In this document: positions 1 to 9,911 of the stretch, in pieces | Numbering within the stretch: the first letter of the stretch is position 1 | How the letters are laid out: each line of letters begins with the position of its first letter | Assembly: GCA_033558025.1 (NCBI GenBank) | Contig: JAUCEF010000006.1 | Span: 2,046,001 to 2,110,000 of the forward strand | Direction: 5' to 3' | Length of the DNA stretch: 64,000 bases | Source: Phytophthora sp. 'mugwort' | Lineage: Eukaryota; Oomycota; Peronosporomycetes; Peronosporales; Peronosporaceae | The notes under the pieces: model-generated | The model's input: the letters and a program-made list of their open reading frames with translations, nothing else | What the model was told of the DNA's origin: nothing | Databases searched by the model: none | Program-made: the position numbers and the translations under genes

Positions 1-583
1 CAACGCCACCAAGGCCATATCGCTCACGATAAATAGCTGACGAAGTCGCCCGCTTCTTAGCTGACGGCCACACTACATATCGCGAGTAGTGCCGGAGTAA
101 CGATTTGCGAACGCGATGAACAAACTCTGATACCGTGCCAGCTCCAAGTCCACGTGAGCGGGTAAGTATCCCACAGGAATTCCCGTTCCCAAACGTCCCA
201 CACCCTTCTAGTATCACGGCTAGATGGATTGCAATATCGGTTTGCGGGTTGTCACTATCGTTGTAGAATATTGGATCATCCACAATTCCGCCGAGTACAT
301 AGTCGAACATCACTTCATCTAGCCGAACCGATTGCCGGAATTCTTTTGTGGTTTGGTCGAAAATATTGTTTCTGTGGGCAGTAGACCGAGTTTCCTTTCT
401 GCGTGGCTCCATGTATTTTTTCTCGTCTGAATTAGCCCTGTAAAGATCAGCTAGCGATGCGATGCCACATTCTTCTTCATCCCAGGTTTTGTCTCCTGCA
501 CACAGTTCTTCATCATCCGATTCCTTCCAGCTATTTCTATCACTATCCTCAAGCTCTTCTAGCAGCACAACCTGGATAGCGTG
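1..583 (-). CDS. PIF/Harbinger-type transposase, N-terminal part (runs off the left edge)
   Basis: Read on the minus strand from 583 down to 1, this frame has no stop codon for about 194 codons and continues out of the window. After an acidic stretch (about residues 1-60) comes a pattern typical of the N-terminal helix-turn-helix region of DDE_Tnp_4 (PIF/Harbinger) transposases: DDPIFYNDSDNPQT, then AIHLAVILEGCGTFGNGNS, then a GLGAGTVSEFVHRVRKSL helix, and finally RERYGLGGV, where the first catalytic motif would follow just outside the window. A stop lies directly upstream (584-586), and the first Met is some 60 codons in, so the true 5' end is missing or in another exon. The frame is cleaner than most repeats nearby, which suggests a younger copy. 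The family call is from remembered pattern, not a search. Confidence 0.72.
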
Positions 584-2105
584 CTAGATATGGCGCTGAC
601 AACTTTGCTACTCCCACACGCGCTCTGTAACCAGCACGAGCCTCAAGGCTTTGTGGACAGGAACATTGGTAGTGCTGATTATTGCTAAGTATGTTCCGAG
701 CTTCGTATCTTGAAGCGCCCGGCCAGAATGCAGCACAGCTTCAATCAGTGGAGGAGAGGGATCGGAACAGAGAAAATAGCACACATGCCGCCTTTCCACG
801 CAAAGCCTAAGCGACGCAATCTGGTGCTCGGACCTCCTGTGAAACTCAACAGAACATCGCGTTAGCTGCTGAATTCGTTGGGCCACCTGCAGAGCTACCT
901 CGTGCTTCTCTCTCTCTCTCAGCATGCTGTTAAGCTAGGTCCGACGTCTGGGGGCTCGCTGCAGCATCGTTCACAGTCAGGAAGATCAGCGCCGTTGCTG
1001 CCAGCTCGTGGCACCGTCGACTCAGTGCGGTATGCCACTCGATGACGGAAAAGGCTGTACTTGAACGCGGGAGGAATTTTGAGGTTACAGAGATGGACAC
1101 TCATTTTTGTCTTTTTTTTGCGGTGTTTTTCCGCGAGAAATGAGATATCTGAAACCCCCTAATATCAGACTCGACATGAGCTTCCCGAGGGCGACAGGGA
1201 CGGTCCTGTTTACGCTCGTCTTCCCGAGGCGAGACACATTCATCCAGGGCTCGCTAGCCCATTCGTGTTGTTGATGAAGCCGACGCCCTGGCTGGGTGTG
1301 GGATCTCATCCCTCGCCGCTATGATCTAAATAAACCGAGCATTCCGTCGACAGAGGACAGGGATGCCGGTATTCCAATGCTGTCATCCCTTACAGTAGTC
1401 TTACGAGACCCCACGATGAACTTTCCGGGGAATTGACGGTCCCCTCCTGTTGCTGTTCCGTTTTGTGCGGTTTCGTAACTGCTTCCTCACGGACGGTCGT
1501 AAAACAGATCCACGCCGTTTCGTCGAGACTACCTAAGCCATTTTCCTCGTCGGGTCAGTCGTTGAGTTCGACGTATGCGACCATTGTCTTTGTAGCGTTA
1601 CCGGGAGCTGCATTGCGACCAACCTCAAACTACATATGTGATGGCGATCCGGCAACCGGAATCGAGTTCTCCGGCCCATGTGCCGCTACCAGCCCAGGCA
1701 GTATGGGGATTATCTGATCTCTCGTCACGAATATGCCGTCGGCTGGTGCCAGCGAACACTCATTCTCTTCGCCGTACAGCACGGTTTCGAGCACGGTGGA
1801 CGGAGTTCATCATGCGTTCATCTGGTGATGCAGAACCCCAGCGCCTGCTTCGCAACCCATTCGTACGCACAGGGTCAGATACTACTGTGAATTTTGGCAC
1901 GTCGGACATCCCACTGATACCAGAATCGGTCGCGTCATTTCGGTCATTCCATTGGCGTATGCGCAGACATACATCGGACCTTCCCGGTCGACTGGGTGCG
2001 TGGATGAAATCGCTGATTGCGGCTCTGAAACATCAGCTGTTCTTACTTACCGCTGCACCTCGCCATGATTGTAAGCAGCACCTATAGGTGCCACGAACGA
2101 GTCAT
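584..2105. other. no recognisable gene; unassigned short ORFs
   Basis: I see no family here. A 105-codon minus-strand frame (608-925) has some coding character (leucine- and arginine-rich with three cysteines), and overlapping plus-strand frames occur at 1638-2087, but none has a recognisable motif or a convincing start. The stretch is probably more transposon debris. Confidence 0.4.
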
Positions 2106-2109
2106 CATC

Positions 2110-3720
2110 TGCGATGTTTGCGACTCCAACAACGGCAGTAACAGGAGCACCCGGGATTTCGGACGCTGACATGGCAACCTTGATGTTGCTCGCTCAGTCC
2201 ACCCTGCAAATGGCGGTTATTACTCAGCAGCTCATCCGAGAGCAACGTGATCCAACACAAGCATCCATGGCGCATCAGGCTGCGTAATATTCATCCAGGC
2301 CCAGTGTGGCTGTAGATACCACATCGGTGTCATTGACCATGAAGAACAGTCCTCTGTCCATTTCACGACGTTCCAATTCCCATTGATCCACGGTAGCAAA
2401 GCCACCGTCGCCATTCCCAGTGCAGTAGGAGTCCTAGCCGTCAGCGTCACCGATCACGGGATCGACGCCGGAGTTGGAGCCCGGCTAGACGCAACACCAG
2501 AAGCCCTTGCGGTTGTAGCAGGATCCGTGACCGTCTGCAAGCAGACGGCCGTGATCATCCATATACCGCACGTCGCTGTCCACCCAGAGTGCATCCCCAC
2601 ACTATGTACGCACAGAACGCATTTCTCCCGCACGCTAGGAAGAACGTCCTATGCGTAATGATACTCAATGCGTCTGCTACCCTCCAGACCAAGACAGACA
2701 GCAACCAGCAACCACGCGACACTGACATACTACAGCATACAATTTCGGAGCTGATGGCGGGTGTTATCAGTTTTTGCCCCCCCCCCCCCCCCCCCTGCAG
2801 CGGAGCTTCGTGTTCATCAAGTGCCAATTTGTACCTCGTCGAGATGTCGAGATGGTAAGTTCACCCAGTCTAACCCCGATTCGGTTTTGGACTTGTCCCT
2901 GTAGGACCGCGCTTCGGATATCCAGCATCATGAGACCCCCCGAAACCGTTACCGCGTCACCAAGGCCACTGCAGCGATGGTATTGCTGTGAATTTTGGGA
3001 CCCGCCAATTGGATCACTTCCTGCCCCCTTTCACGCAGAGTGGAGGAAGTTGATCGATCACGCACAACCCAGCTACATGGTCATCCGCCGACACCAGCCC
3101 ATCGGCTTATATCCGGTCGATCAAAGAGCTTGCGCCTGGTGCTCTCTTATATCGAAGAAGCGGCGAAGAAGTGGTACCACACCAAGTAGCTGAAGTCGTC
3201 AGTGCTGTTCAATCAAATCCCAAGTCAGAACTACTCGATTTACCCCGCAAAACCTTGTCCACGCCACCATCACTTGTATACGCATGTGCTTACGGCCCTT
3301 TTCCAGTCCATAGCGAAGGGCCCCAGCAATTTCATTGACCAAGCTATTATAACGAGAAGATCCCCGGAATATGAAAGGCTGGTTCGTCACGTTATTGATG
3401 AGGGGTAGATGGTCACATGGGCTCGCCATCAGGCCTTGCGAAACTCACCGCGCTCGGACCGCCACTCCAAGTCGAAGGTCAAGCGACCTTCCATAACGGA
3501 ATACTCCGCGTCATCGACCGTTTCCCCTTCGATCAAAATCCTGATTCCAATACTGAATGGCAGGAGAGCCTGCATATGCTTTCAAACTAAAAAGGATTGC
3601 GACTTCTTTGGATGCAAGCATAAGCACGAGCTTGTTCAGTTGCCACGGGAGGTCCTTTTACACGTGACAAACAAGCGCGTCGGCCTCAAGACTCGACGCC
3701 CGAACGCCTCCAACTGACGC
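2110..3720 (+). pseudogene. retroelement gag-like region, degenerate (probably DIRS-like)
   Basis: Several plus-strand frames with stops and shifts between them look like the nucleocapsid region of an oomycete retroelement. One starts near 2114 and carries a helical stretch (ATLMLLAQSTLQMAVITQQL), followed by low-complexity text. Near 3360 comes RRSPEYERLVRHVIDEG. Near 3570 a Cys/His cluster reads RRACICFQTKKDCDFFGCKH followed by KHELVQLP, which resembles the CCCH-type knuckle I associate with DIRS-like gag proteins in oomycetes. It lies upstream of the reverse-transcriptase relic in the same orientation, so both may belong to one element. The frame is broken many times and cannot encode a working protein. 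Confidence 0.38.
2777..2795. repeat. poly-C tract, 19 bp
   Basis: An uninterrupted run of 19 cytosines sits inside the gag-like relic. Such tracts are unstable in replication and in sequencing, so the exact length and the frame across it should not be trusted. Confidence 0.9.
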
Positions 3721-4980
3721 CGCGGAGGCATTGAACAGCTACGAGACCAAGTCTCTTGCATACCCAATCAAAGTTTTATGCTCTTCCGCCTCGATTTCCT
3801 ACTAGTCAGTCTGTGCTGACAGTGCCAAATACACAAACACAGCATAATTGTCATGCCTATCTTACAATTACATCAGCATACGTCGACGAGATGCCGACAG
3901 AGTACGTTGTGATGGCATTCGATAAAGGGAGACGGGCCTCTCAGCAGCGAAACAGTTCTCAACAGCAAAATGCACACGCCTCCTGCGTGTGGTCTAACCC
4001 AGTTGCGTTATTGGGGTGGGAAGTCAGTGATGTTTACCTAACGGTACCACAACGAAATAGAAGCCCAGGGGCTTCTGACTGAGCTACGGTGGTTATGTCG
4101 ACACTACCGCACTACAGCTATTCACGTCATTGGTCTCCGTGGTCATCGTGAACATCGCACTAACGGCGTACCACGTTAGCGCCAACTGCATCCGTTCGTG
4201 GCATTCGAGAACTGCTATCTCAGCTTGAGAATGTGACGTTACAAGCTGAACCCTGCACATATAGCACGGCAGCAGATGCTCTTTGCAATTGGATCATGGG
4301 CATACCGCAAACAACTATATCTTCAATACAAAAGTCAGCAGCTAACATGGAGTGGCCACTATCGCCGAACCAGTCTTGGGATCCTACGCGAAAAGGGGGT
4401 CTAGAGTTACCCCGCTCATTGCAACACGACTACGATCTCGCCCAATGGCGAAGACGATCGAGCTTCGTCATGGTCGATTTCGTGGGCATATATCACTTGG
4501 TGCATCACCGATAGCACGGGATGGAGCTAGCGTGACTATCCCATTCAGCCAGCGGCCAGCGCCATCCCCGGTGACGCCTCCTGCCAGGCAGATGCTATCT
4601 CAGCTCGCCACCACGTTGTGCAGCGGTTGCACCATTCATTGTATTTCTCGATGTGTTTCACTGGGAACATTTCGTCGCTTCCAGGCGCTTGCCACGAAGA
4701 ATCACATTCCATCGAATAGGCTGTTTTTCAAGACTACCACAGAGCGGCGTACAATCCCCAAAACCCATGTTCGACCTCTCACAGCCCTGCTACGGCTCCC
4801 GACATGGGGACAAAAGGTGTGCTTCGTAGTTTTAGAAGGCAGACCTCGAGGGACCAGCGTCCGAACAAGGCCCTGCGGCCAAATCTGTACAAACAGTATC
4901 TAAGCGATTATCCTAACCTCCAGCTGCTTTGCGCCATTGGTTAGTTCCACACTGGTGCAACCTGTCGGAGAGGGTCGGAG
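3721..4980. other. unassigned stretch between gag-like and reverse-transcriptase relics
   Basis: Open plus-strand frames exist (3756-4082, 4233-4514 and a 183-codon frame at 4352-4903), but I recognise no motif. By position they could be the degraded link between gag and pol of the DIRS-like element. No catalytic signature is visible. Confidence 0.35.
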
Positions 4981-5045
4981 TGCGGTCAGTGCCGCAGAAC
5001 TATTGTAGCGCGGAAAAAGGATCGGTGGTCTTTACCCACCGATAA

Positions 5046-6235
5046 GTGACCGAATACTACCGCGGAAGGTGCGTTCTTTCGAACGCTTCAGCACTATCAG
5101 AAGCGCTGCCGCTCTATTCCAGTGCCTTCGATTTAGTCATAAAGAAGAACGTTCCTCTTTCTGTTGGCGGTCAATCATTAACGATCTATCGGCTCTACTG
5201 GGAAACTCGATCAATGAAGCTACCGACACAGATTGGACACAGGACGCTCGGTGGGATTTGTACTCTAGCACGCATAGCGTGCCTTGGAATTGCGCCGACA
5301 ATGGCGCTATGATATACGCGCTCGAAGCGGACATTGCAGAAGTATTTTGGCATGTGCCAGTGCACTCGCGACATGCATCTGCATTCGGGGGTATAATCCC
5401 TCGATCCAATATTAGAATAGTGTCAGGAACATCCGTCTTCGGGTGGACACCCTCGCCAGGATACGTTGCAGTATTTTGGGAATCTGTATGTTGTTACCAG
5501 CGATCGGGCTCGTTATACGTCCTAGGGCTCCCAGAGACTTTTCAGATATTTCACTGGGTCGACAATATTGCCACCATCGAGATTGATATCAGAGACATAC
5601 TCCTTTGTGCATAGCAACGTCTTAGAGACACAATCAAACTCGTGTTGGACAAAAGGGTTGCCATGAAGCCAATTTCACGACTTGGTCCCGTCAGATTTTG
5701 CGCGGTTGGCATCGACTGGAATCGGTCAGAACTAACAGTATCCATCCCCGAGAGGAAGACCAATAATCGCAAGCGAATAGTCGCAGAGACACTTTAAGGT
5801 CAACAAAATCAAGATTAACAAACGCAAGCGAATAGCCATAGAGATACTGTGCATGTCATTCATCAGGAAGAAGACGCTGGATAGCCTGGTTGGCGTGCTT
5901 AGGCGCGGTGGTGACGTTCATCCCTATCGCGAAGCCATCCATGCAACGGGCCATCAGCACCCAAAAGGTGTAGAGCGGGCCGGCAGCACCGGAACTCCAA
6001 TGAATGACTTTCTACGTGGTGGCCTGGAGTGGTGGAGACATTTAGTATTCGATAATGACTTCGCGGGAGTTCCAATGATCATGTTCGTCAGATCTCTTTC
6101 AGAATCGGATGGGCGGGTACTCATACTCGATACAACCAGCGCCACTATTCATGGCCTGACCCCGCTAAGGACATTCAGAACACCAGGTCATTGGCGGAAC
6201 ATCCTTTGCTCGCAGCCTACTTGAAACATACACAG
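5046..6235 (+). pseudogene. DIRS-like reverse transcriptase relic
   Basis: Overlapping plus-strand frames together resemble a reverse transcriptase of the DIRS/Ngaro kind. The segment with ALEADIAEVFWHVPVHSRH and SVFGWTPSPGYVAVFW (5308-5490) matches the palm region of that group. The catalytic Asp-Asp motif position near 5550 reads FHWVDNI, so the second aspartate is lost. A later frame gives FCAVGIDWN (about 5695-5720), the usual segment just before the RNase H-like part, and 5853 onward gives RKKTLDSLVGVL. There are frameshifts near 5300, 5615 and 5800, the last caused by a small tandem duplication. Classification as DIRS-like rather than LTR-type rests on the overall pattern and is moderately sure; that it is dead is certain. 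Confidence 0.62.
5764..5850. repeat. imperfect tandem duplication, two copies, about 48-bp period
   Basis: The stretch CGCAAGCGAATAGTCGCAGA near 5768 returns as CGCAAGCGAATAGCCATAGA near 5822, each with similar flanks (AATAAT/AACAAA before, GACACT/GATACT after). The duplication breaks the reading frame of the DIRS-like relic. If one copy is ignored the frame runs on from one side to the other. Confidence 0.7.
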
Positions 6236-6379
6236 CATGGATTCTGCTGAACCCAACGCAGAGTTGCTGGCAACACGTACGCGTGTACGTACAGACCTCA
6301 TACAGGAAGCCAGGCTTCTCCAGGCATACATTGTACGGGTCCAACAGAACAACATTATCTTAGATCACTAGCCCTGGCG

Positions 6380-7000
6380 CAAGCTCAGAGAAAGCTGACG
6401 CTCACTCGGCTGTTTTGTCGGTGTGGGTGTGCCTGCCGACCCGGAGAAGACGAAGATCATTTCGGCTTGGCCAACGCCTAGGTCTCAGGAAGACCTTCGC
6501 AAATGGTTAGGCCTGGCCAACTATGTGCAAATGCAGTGCTGGGTATGCCGAGATAGCTAGACCCCTGTCGGAACTCCTCAAGAAGACGTCAACTGCCGGT
6601 GGGAAAAACCACACCAAGATGCATTCGGCATCACGTAGCCTTTATAGCGCTCTTGTGTTGGCCTTGCCAAATGAGTCGAAAGTGGTTTACGTAGTATGTG
6701 GCGCCTCCGACTACGCAATATAGTTGTGTATTGCTACAACTGGACGCCGATGGACACGAACGTTCCATCTCGTTCCCGTCCGGTCGCCGAAGGCTGCGGA
6801 ATGGAACTACCCCATTCATGACAAGGGGCTATTTGCCATGCGACGTCTTGAAGCATGCCGGGGCGTAATCTTGAGTAAACAGCAAAACACCAGCTTGACC
6901 ACCTTCCTAAGATTTGAATAATGGTTTCGCTTTTCCCTGCAGCAAGTAGTGCATAGACACCGCCGATTCTCATCTAGTGAGATGAGTAGTCGTTCGGGGT
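6380..7000 (+). pseudogene. Ty3/Gypsy reverse transcriptase-RNase H relic
   Basis: Plus-strand frames read VGVPADPEKTKIISAWPTP then RSQEDLRKWLGLANYVQ (about 6425-6530), the well-known junction of Ty3/Gypsy reverse transcriptase where Gypsy polymerases carry a DPEK.I..WP.P..... LR.FLGL.NY pattern. Next come EIARPLSELLKK (6550-6590) and an RNase H-like part with ALPNESKVVYVVCGASDYAI (6660-6720) and a shifted frame for the IPRGRERL-like follow-on. Stops and shifts occur about every 100-150 bp. It lies directly downstream of the DIRS-like relic but is a different retroelement class, so one was inserted beside or into the other. No LTR was recognised. Confidence 0.75.
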
Positions 7001-7029
7001 CTGCACCTGCGTTTTTACCGCTTGTTTGA

Positions 7030-7900
7030 TCAGCTTGCTACTCCTGACTTCTTGATTGTTGAAGTTGAGTTTACGGAGGTCCGAAATGGACCAAGTTTAC
7101 GACCGTCGTTTTGCAAGCGCCAGCACACCCGTAAACAGGTGTCTGCTGCATTTACCGGACAAAGGCCGCCCTCACCGGACCGAAAATGACGGATGGTGTT
7201 TCCTTGGCGAACCATCGGCCTTGTGTGACCTAACCATGATCTCGACTGAGTGAATATGATTGGAACCTGGTTCGATTGCGACGGCGTGTCTGTTTCGCAA
7301 TATAAGGTCCGCTGCCTTGATGCAATGTGTGGTTCCTCCTGTTGACGAGTCTCTGACCACTAAACCCCAGACTGAAAATACTCCGAGCTACGTCGGGGAA
7401 GAAGAATACCAGCACTATCGAAACCCCGCAAGTGGTCGATTTTCCATCATCTGCGTCAGTCGGCCGCTCATGCAGCTTTCGGTACATCTCCCGCAACATG
7501 GGAGACGTGACTGGCTGTTTTCTGTCAGCATGACGGTTGGTTCTCTTATACCCCTGAGGAATGATCTCAAATTAAGAATTATTTGTAATTGAGCTTCGCG
7601 TTCCGGACGCTTCTGTGCGCAATCGACACTGCCTCCATCTTGCTATCGAATGTCGGATACTCTCTGCCTGTTGTGAACCTCAAGGGCACAGATTCCGGCA
7701 AAGATACCGACAATTCTTGGCTTGTCTTTCTTGTGGCAGTTCATCGATCCGAATTGGGAAACCGAACTCTTCACAGAAGTTGACCACGTGTCTGAACTTC
7801 TTGGTGTAGGTCTGAAGAGACGATGCGCTGATGGCCGCTCGCTTGAGTTATCCAGCTGTGGGTGTGTCTGTCGCAAGGACGCGCTTCTGATGTTCGCCCC
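7030..7900 (-). pseudogene. tyrosine recombinase relic (Crypton or DIRS/Ngaro type)
   Basis: On the minus strand a set of short frames falls in the order expected for an oomycete tyrosine recombinase. The core-binding half gives FCEEFGFPIRIDELPQERQA (about 7775-7715). The start of the catalytic half gives PMLREMYRKLHERP (about 7510-7460), followed by a hydrophobic segment VSIVLVFFFPDVARSIF. Then comes HCIKAADLILRNRHAVAIEP and VEIMVRSHKADGSPRKH (7330-7190), and LCPVNAADTCLR (about 7150-7110). The catalytic Arg/His/Tyr residues cannot be placed with certainty. Strand is opposite to the neighbouring retroelements, which favours a separate Crypton-like element over the DIRS element's own recombinase. 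Frame breaks make it inactive. Confidence 0.55.
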
Positions 7901-7997
7901 TGGGACTTTTGTGACCTGACCGGCACGCCGTGCTCGGCCTGACAGAGCTGATTGGCCGTGTACGCGCATTTGCGTAGTATGCGCCGATGACTTCCAG

Positions 7998-8121
7998 GGG
8001 AAAGACTCGACGGCGATTTCTTGGTTGAAGTGGTTACAACAACAGTCAACATCGAGTAACGCGCGATTGTTGACTGTTGTTGTAACCACTTCAACCAAGA
8101 AATCGCCGTCGAGTCTTTCCC
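7998..8121. repeat. perfect inverted repeat, 53-bp arms, 18-bp loop
   Basis: The left arm (7998-8050) and right arm (8069-8121) are exact reverse complements over all 53 positions by eye. The 18-base loop (8051-8068) adds a further small pairing ATCG/CGAT. The arms contain CAACAACAGTCAAC and its complement. Perfect pairing in a region otherwise full of mutations means a recent origin, or a foldback artefact of assembly. It lies just beyond the 5' side of the minus-strand recombinase relic. Confidence 0.95.
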
Positions 8122-8389
8122 ACATGCTCCGGGATCACGAAGATCATCCATTCTCTGTCGAGGCGACAAAAGAATCAAAGACTACAAGACTGAACAAAAT
8201 CAAAGCCCCCGACGCCGAAAAACTACAACTTTCAACCAAACGATCCCAAACCGAAGAAGCAACGCACGTTGGTTGAGTAGATGGTTGTCATAGACGACGC
8301 GATACGAATTATGGTAACATGGTTGTTTGTTATCATCGGGGTTGCATCATACAGCAGTGCAAAATAAAGAGCTGATGTACTTAATGAGA

Positions 8390-9911
8390 CGGCTATCAAA
8401 CCAACCCGGTCTCACCTTTCCGACTAGAGAAACATTTGATGGGTTTGCAGAGGCAGATTTCCAGCCTTCGTTGATTTACTCTCCGCATATCTACTAGCAG
8501 AGTGAAAATCGCATCAAAGAAGCGATTCAAAGCCGATATGGTTTTGGCGTTGAAGCGTGTTCGTGATTTATGGTTAGTGAAACAACAGGTGGCGCTCGAA
8601 ACGTCTCCGACCATTTTGACGGCACCGATCAAGTAGACTGCTTGATGCACTTGCTAAGTCTTTGTCTACTTTACGCTCTGGGTCTGAAAGACAACACACG
8701 TCAAGGTGGAGCCATTGTCGTGACACCTGGAGGGAAATTTAAAGGAGGTCTTCGAGTGATTCAGCAAGTACGAGATCTGGCCACCGTTTTCAGCACTCCA
8801 GCACGTGAATCAAATCAAAGCGTTGTACAGCCTCCCTGTGTGAACATTGCCGTCGACGTTAAGGCGAGAGTGGGTTACGCGGTAACCCTGATGCGTTGCA
8901 GCATTTACAACTTCTTCGCCTTCTTGAAGTACTTCGAAACAGCCCCATCCAACGAGCAATTAGCGTGGTTGGAGATATCAGCGGATCACTGGAAACACAT
9001 CATCGAATGCAGGCGATAACCAATCATTTGGCACAGTTCAGTCTAGGTGAAGTTCAAAAGGAGTGTGTGTCTAGCTCGTACGCGATTCTTTTCCGCAAAC
9101 TGTTGGCGAGGACATTTGAAATGACTACATTTTCCTGCTCGGTATTGGAGAGACCAGGCATTTTGGGCTCAGCGCTTACGCAGCACCGTGTTTCAAGACA
9201 TGTCGAAGAGTTCTCCGGTGAAGGCAAACGGTGTCTTGTGCGCCTCAGAGAACAATGGACGTTCGTTTTCCTGGACAGGACTATAACGAGATCAAAGCTA
9301 TGCTACTTGATCCAGGAATTAAGTCGAAGGCCCCGCTTATTGTGGACAATCCACCGATCTCGGCCTGATAAAACGCGAGTTAAAACAAGAGCATGAAACT
9401 ATTTTCCTGACGTTGGACTCGACACTTGGAGAAATCAATCAGGTAGTAGTCGTAACAGAAGACGTCGGTATGACTGGACGAGAATGGCTCAGTGCCGACG
9501 TAGACTAGTACTACTTGCGCGCATTGCTAGACGTCGATGTGCCGCCTTCAATCGTGATGGAAGTCACAGCAGGCGTGTGGAAGCTGCTGCAAAGGCCTGG
9601 GCTAAGTGGAAAGAGTTATCCGTGTCTGGGCCGATCCGATCCAATGAAGGCAAGTTCAGTCTTCTATAACTATACACCAGTATCAACGTACCGCAATGGC
9701 CCCGAGAGCACGGAAAGAGAGAACCTTACCCGTCCATTCCATTGCTCGCGAAAATTTGTCTCGGAAAACCGATGTCCACTGCTGCTCAGGAAACATTCTT
9801 CAGCCTTGAAGGTTATATCGTCAGAGACCTTCGCACAAGTCTAGATGACAAACGAGCGGAGTTGGCGTGCCTGATGAAAGCTAACTGGAAGGAGTACAAG
9901 ATCCTGCTTTA
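8390..9911 (+). pseudogene. hAT-like transposase relic (family 1), nearly full length
   Basis: Plus-strand frames follow the order of a hAT-type transposase with an RNase H-like fold. The middle region gives CLMHLLSLCLLYALGLKDN then GAIVVTPGGKFKGGLRVIQQ (8640-8770). A later frame gives LAQFSLGEVQKE (about 9030-9065) and another DYNEIKAMLLDPGIKSKAPL (9280-9340). The end is a clean frame (9752-9911) with AKICLGKPMSTAAQETFFSL and CLMKANWKEYKILL before the stop, which is the C-terminal dimerisation domain (usual ERxFS motif, here ETFFS). There are at least five frame breaks. A second partial copy of the same family lies at 15670-16250. Confidence 0.68.

Noticed and set aside
2777..2795. Poly-C tract as functional i-motif or regulatory site
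   Set aside because: It lies within a dead gag-like relic; homopolymers of this kind also occur at 28879 and near 19131 without a common context.
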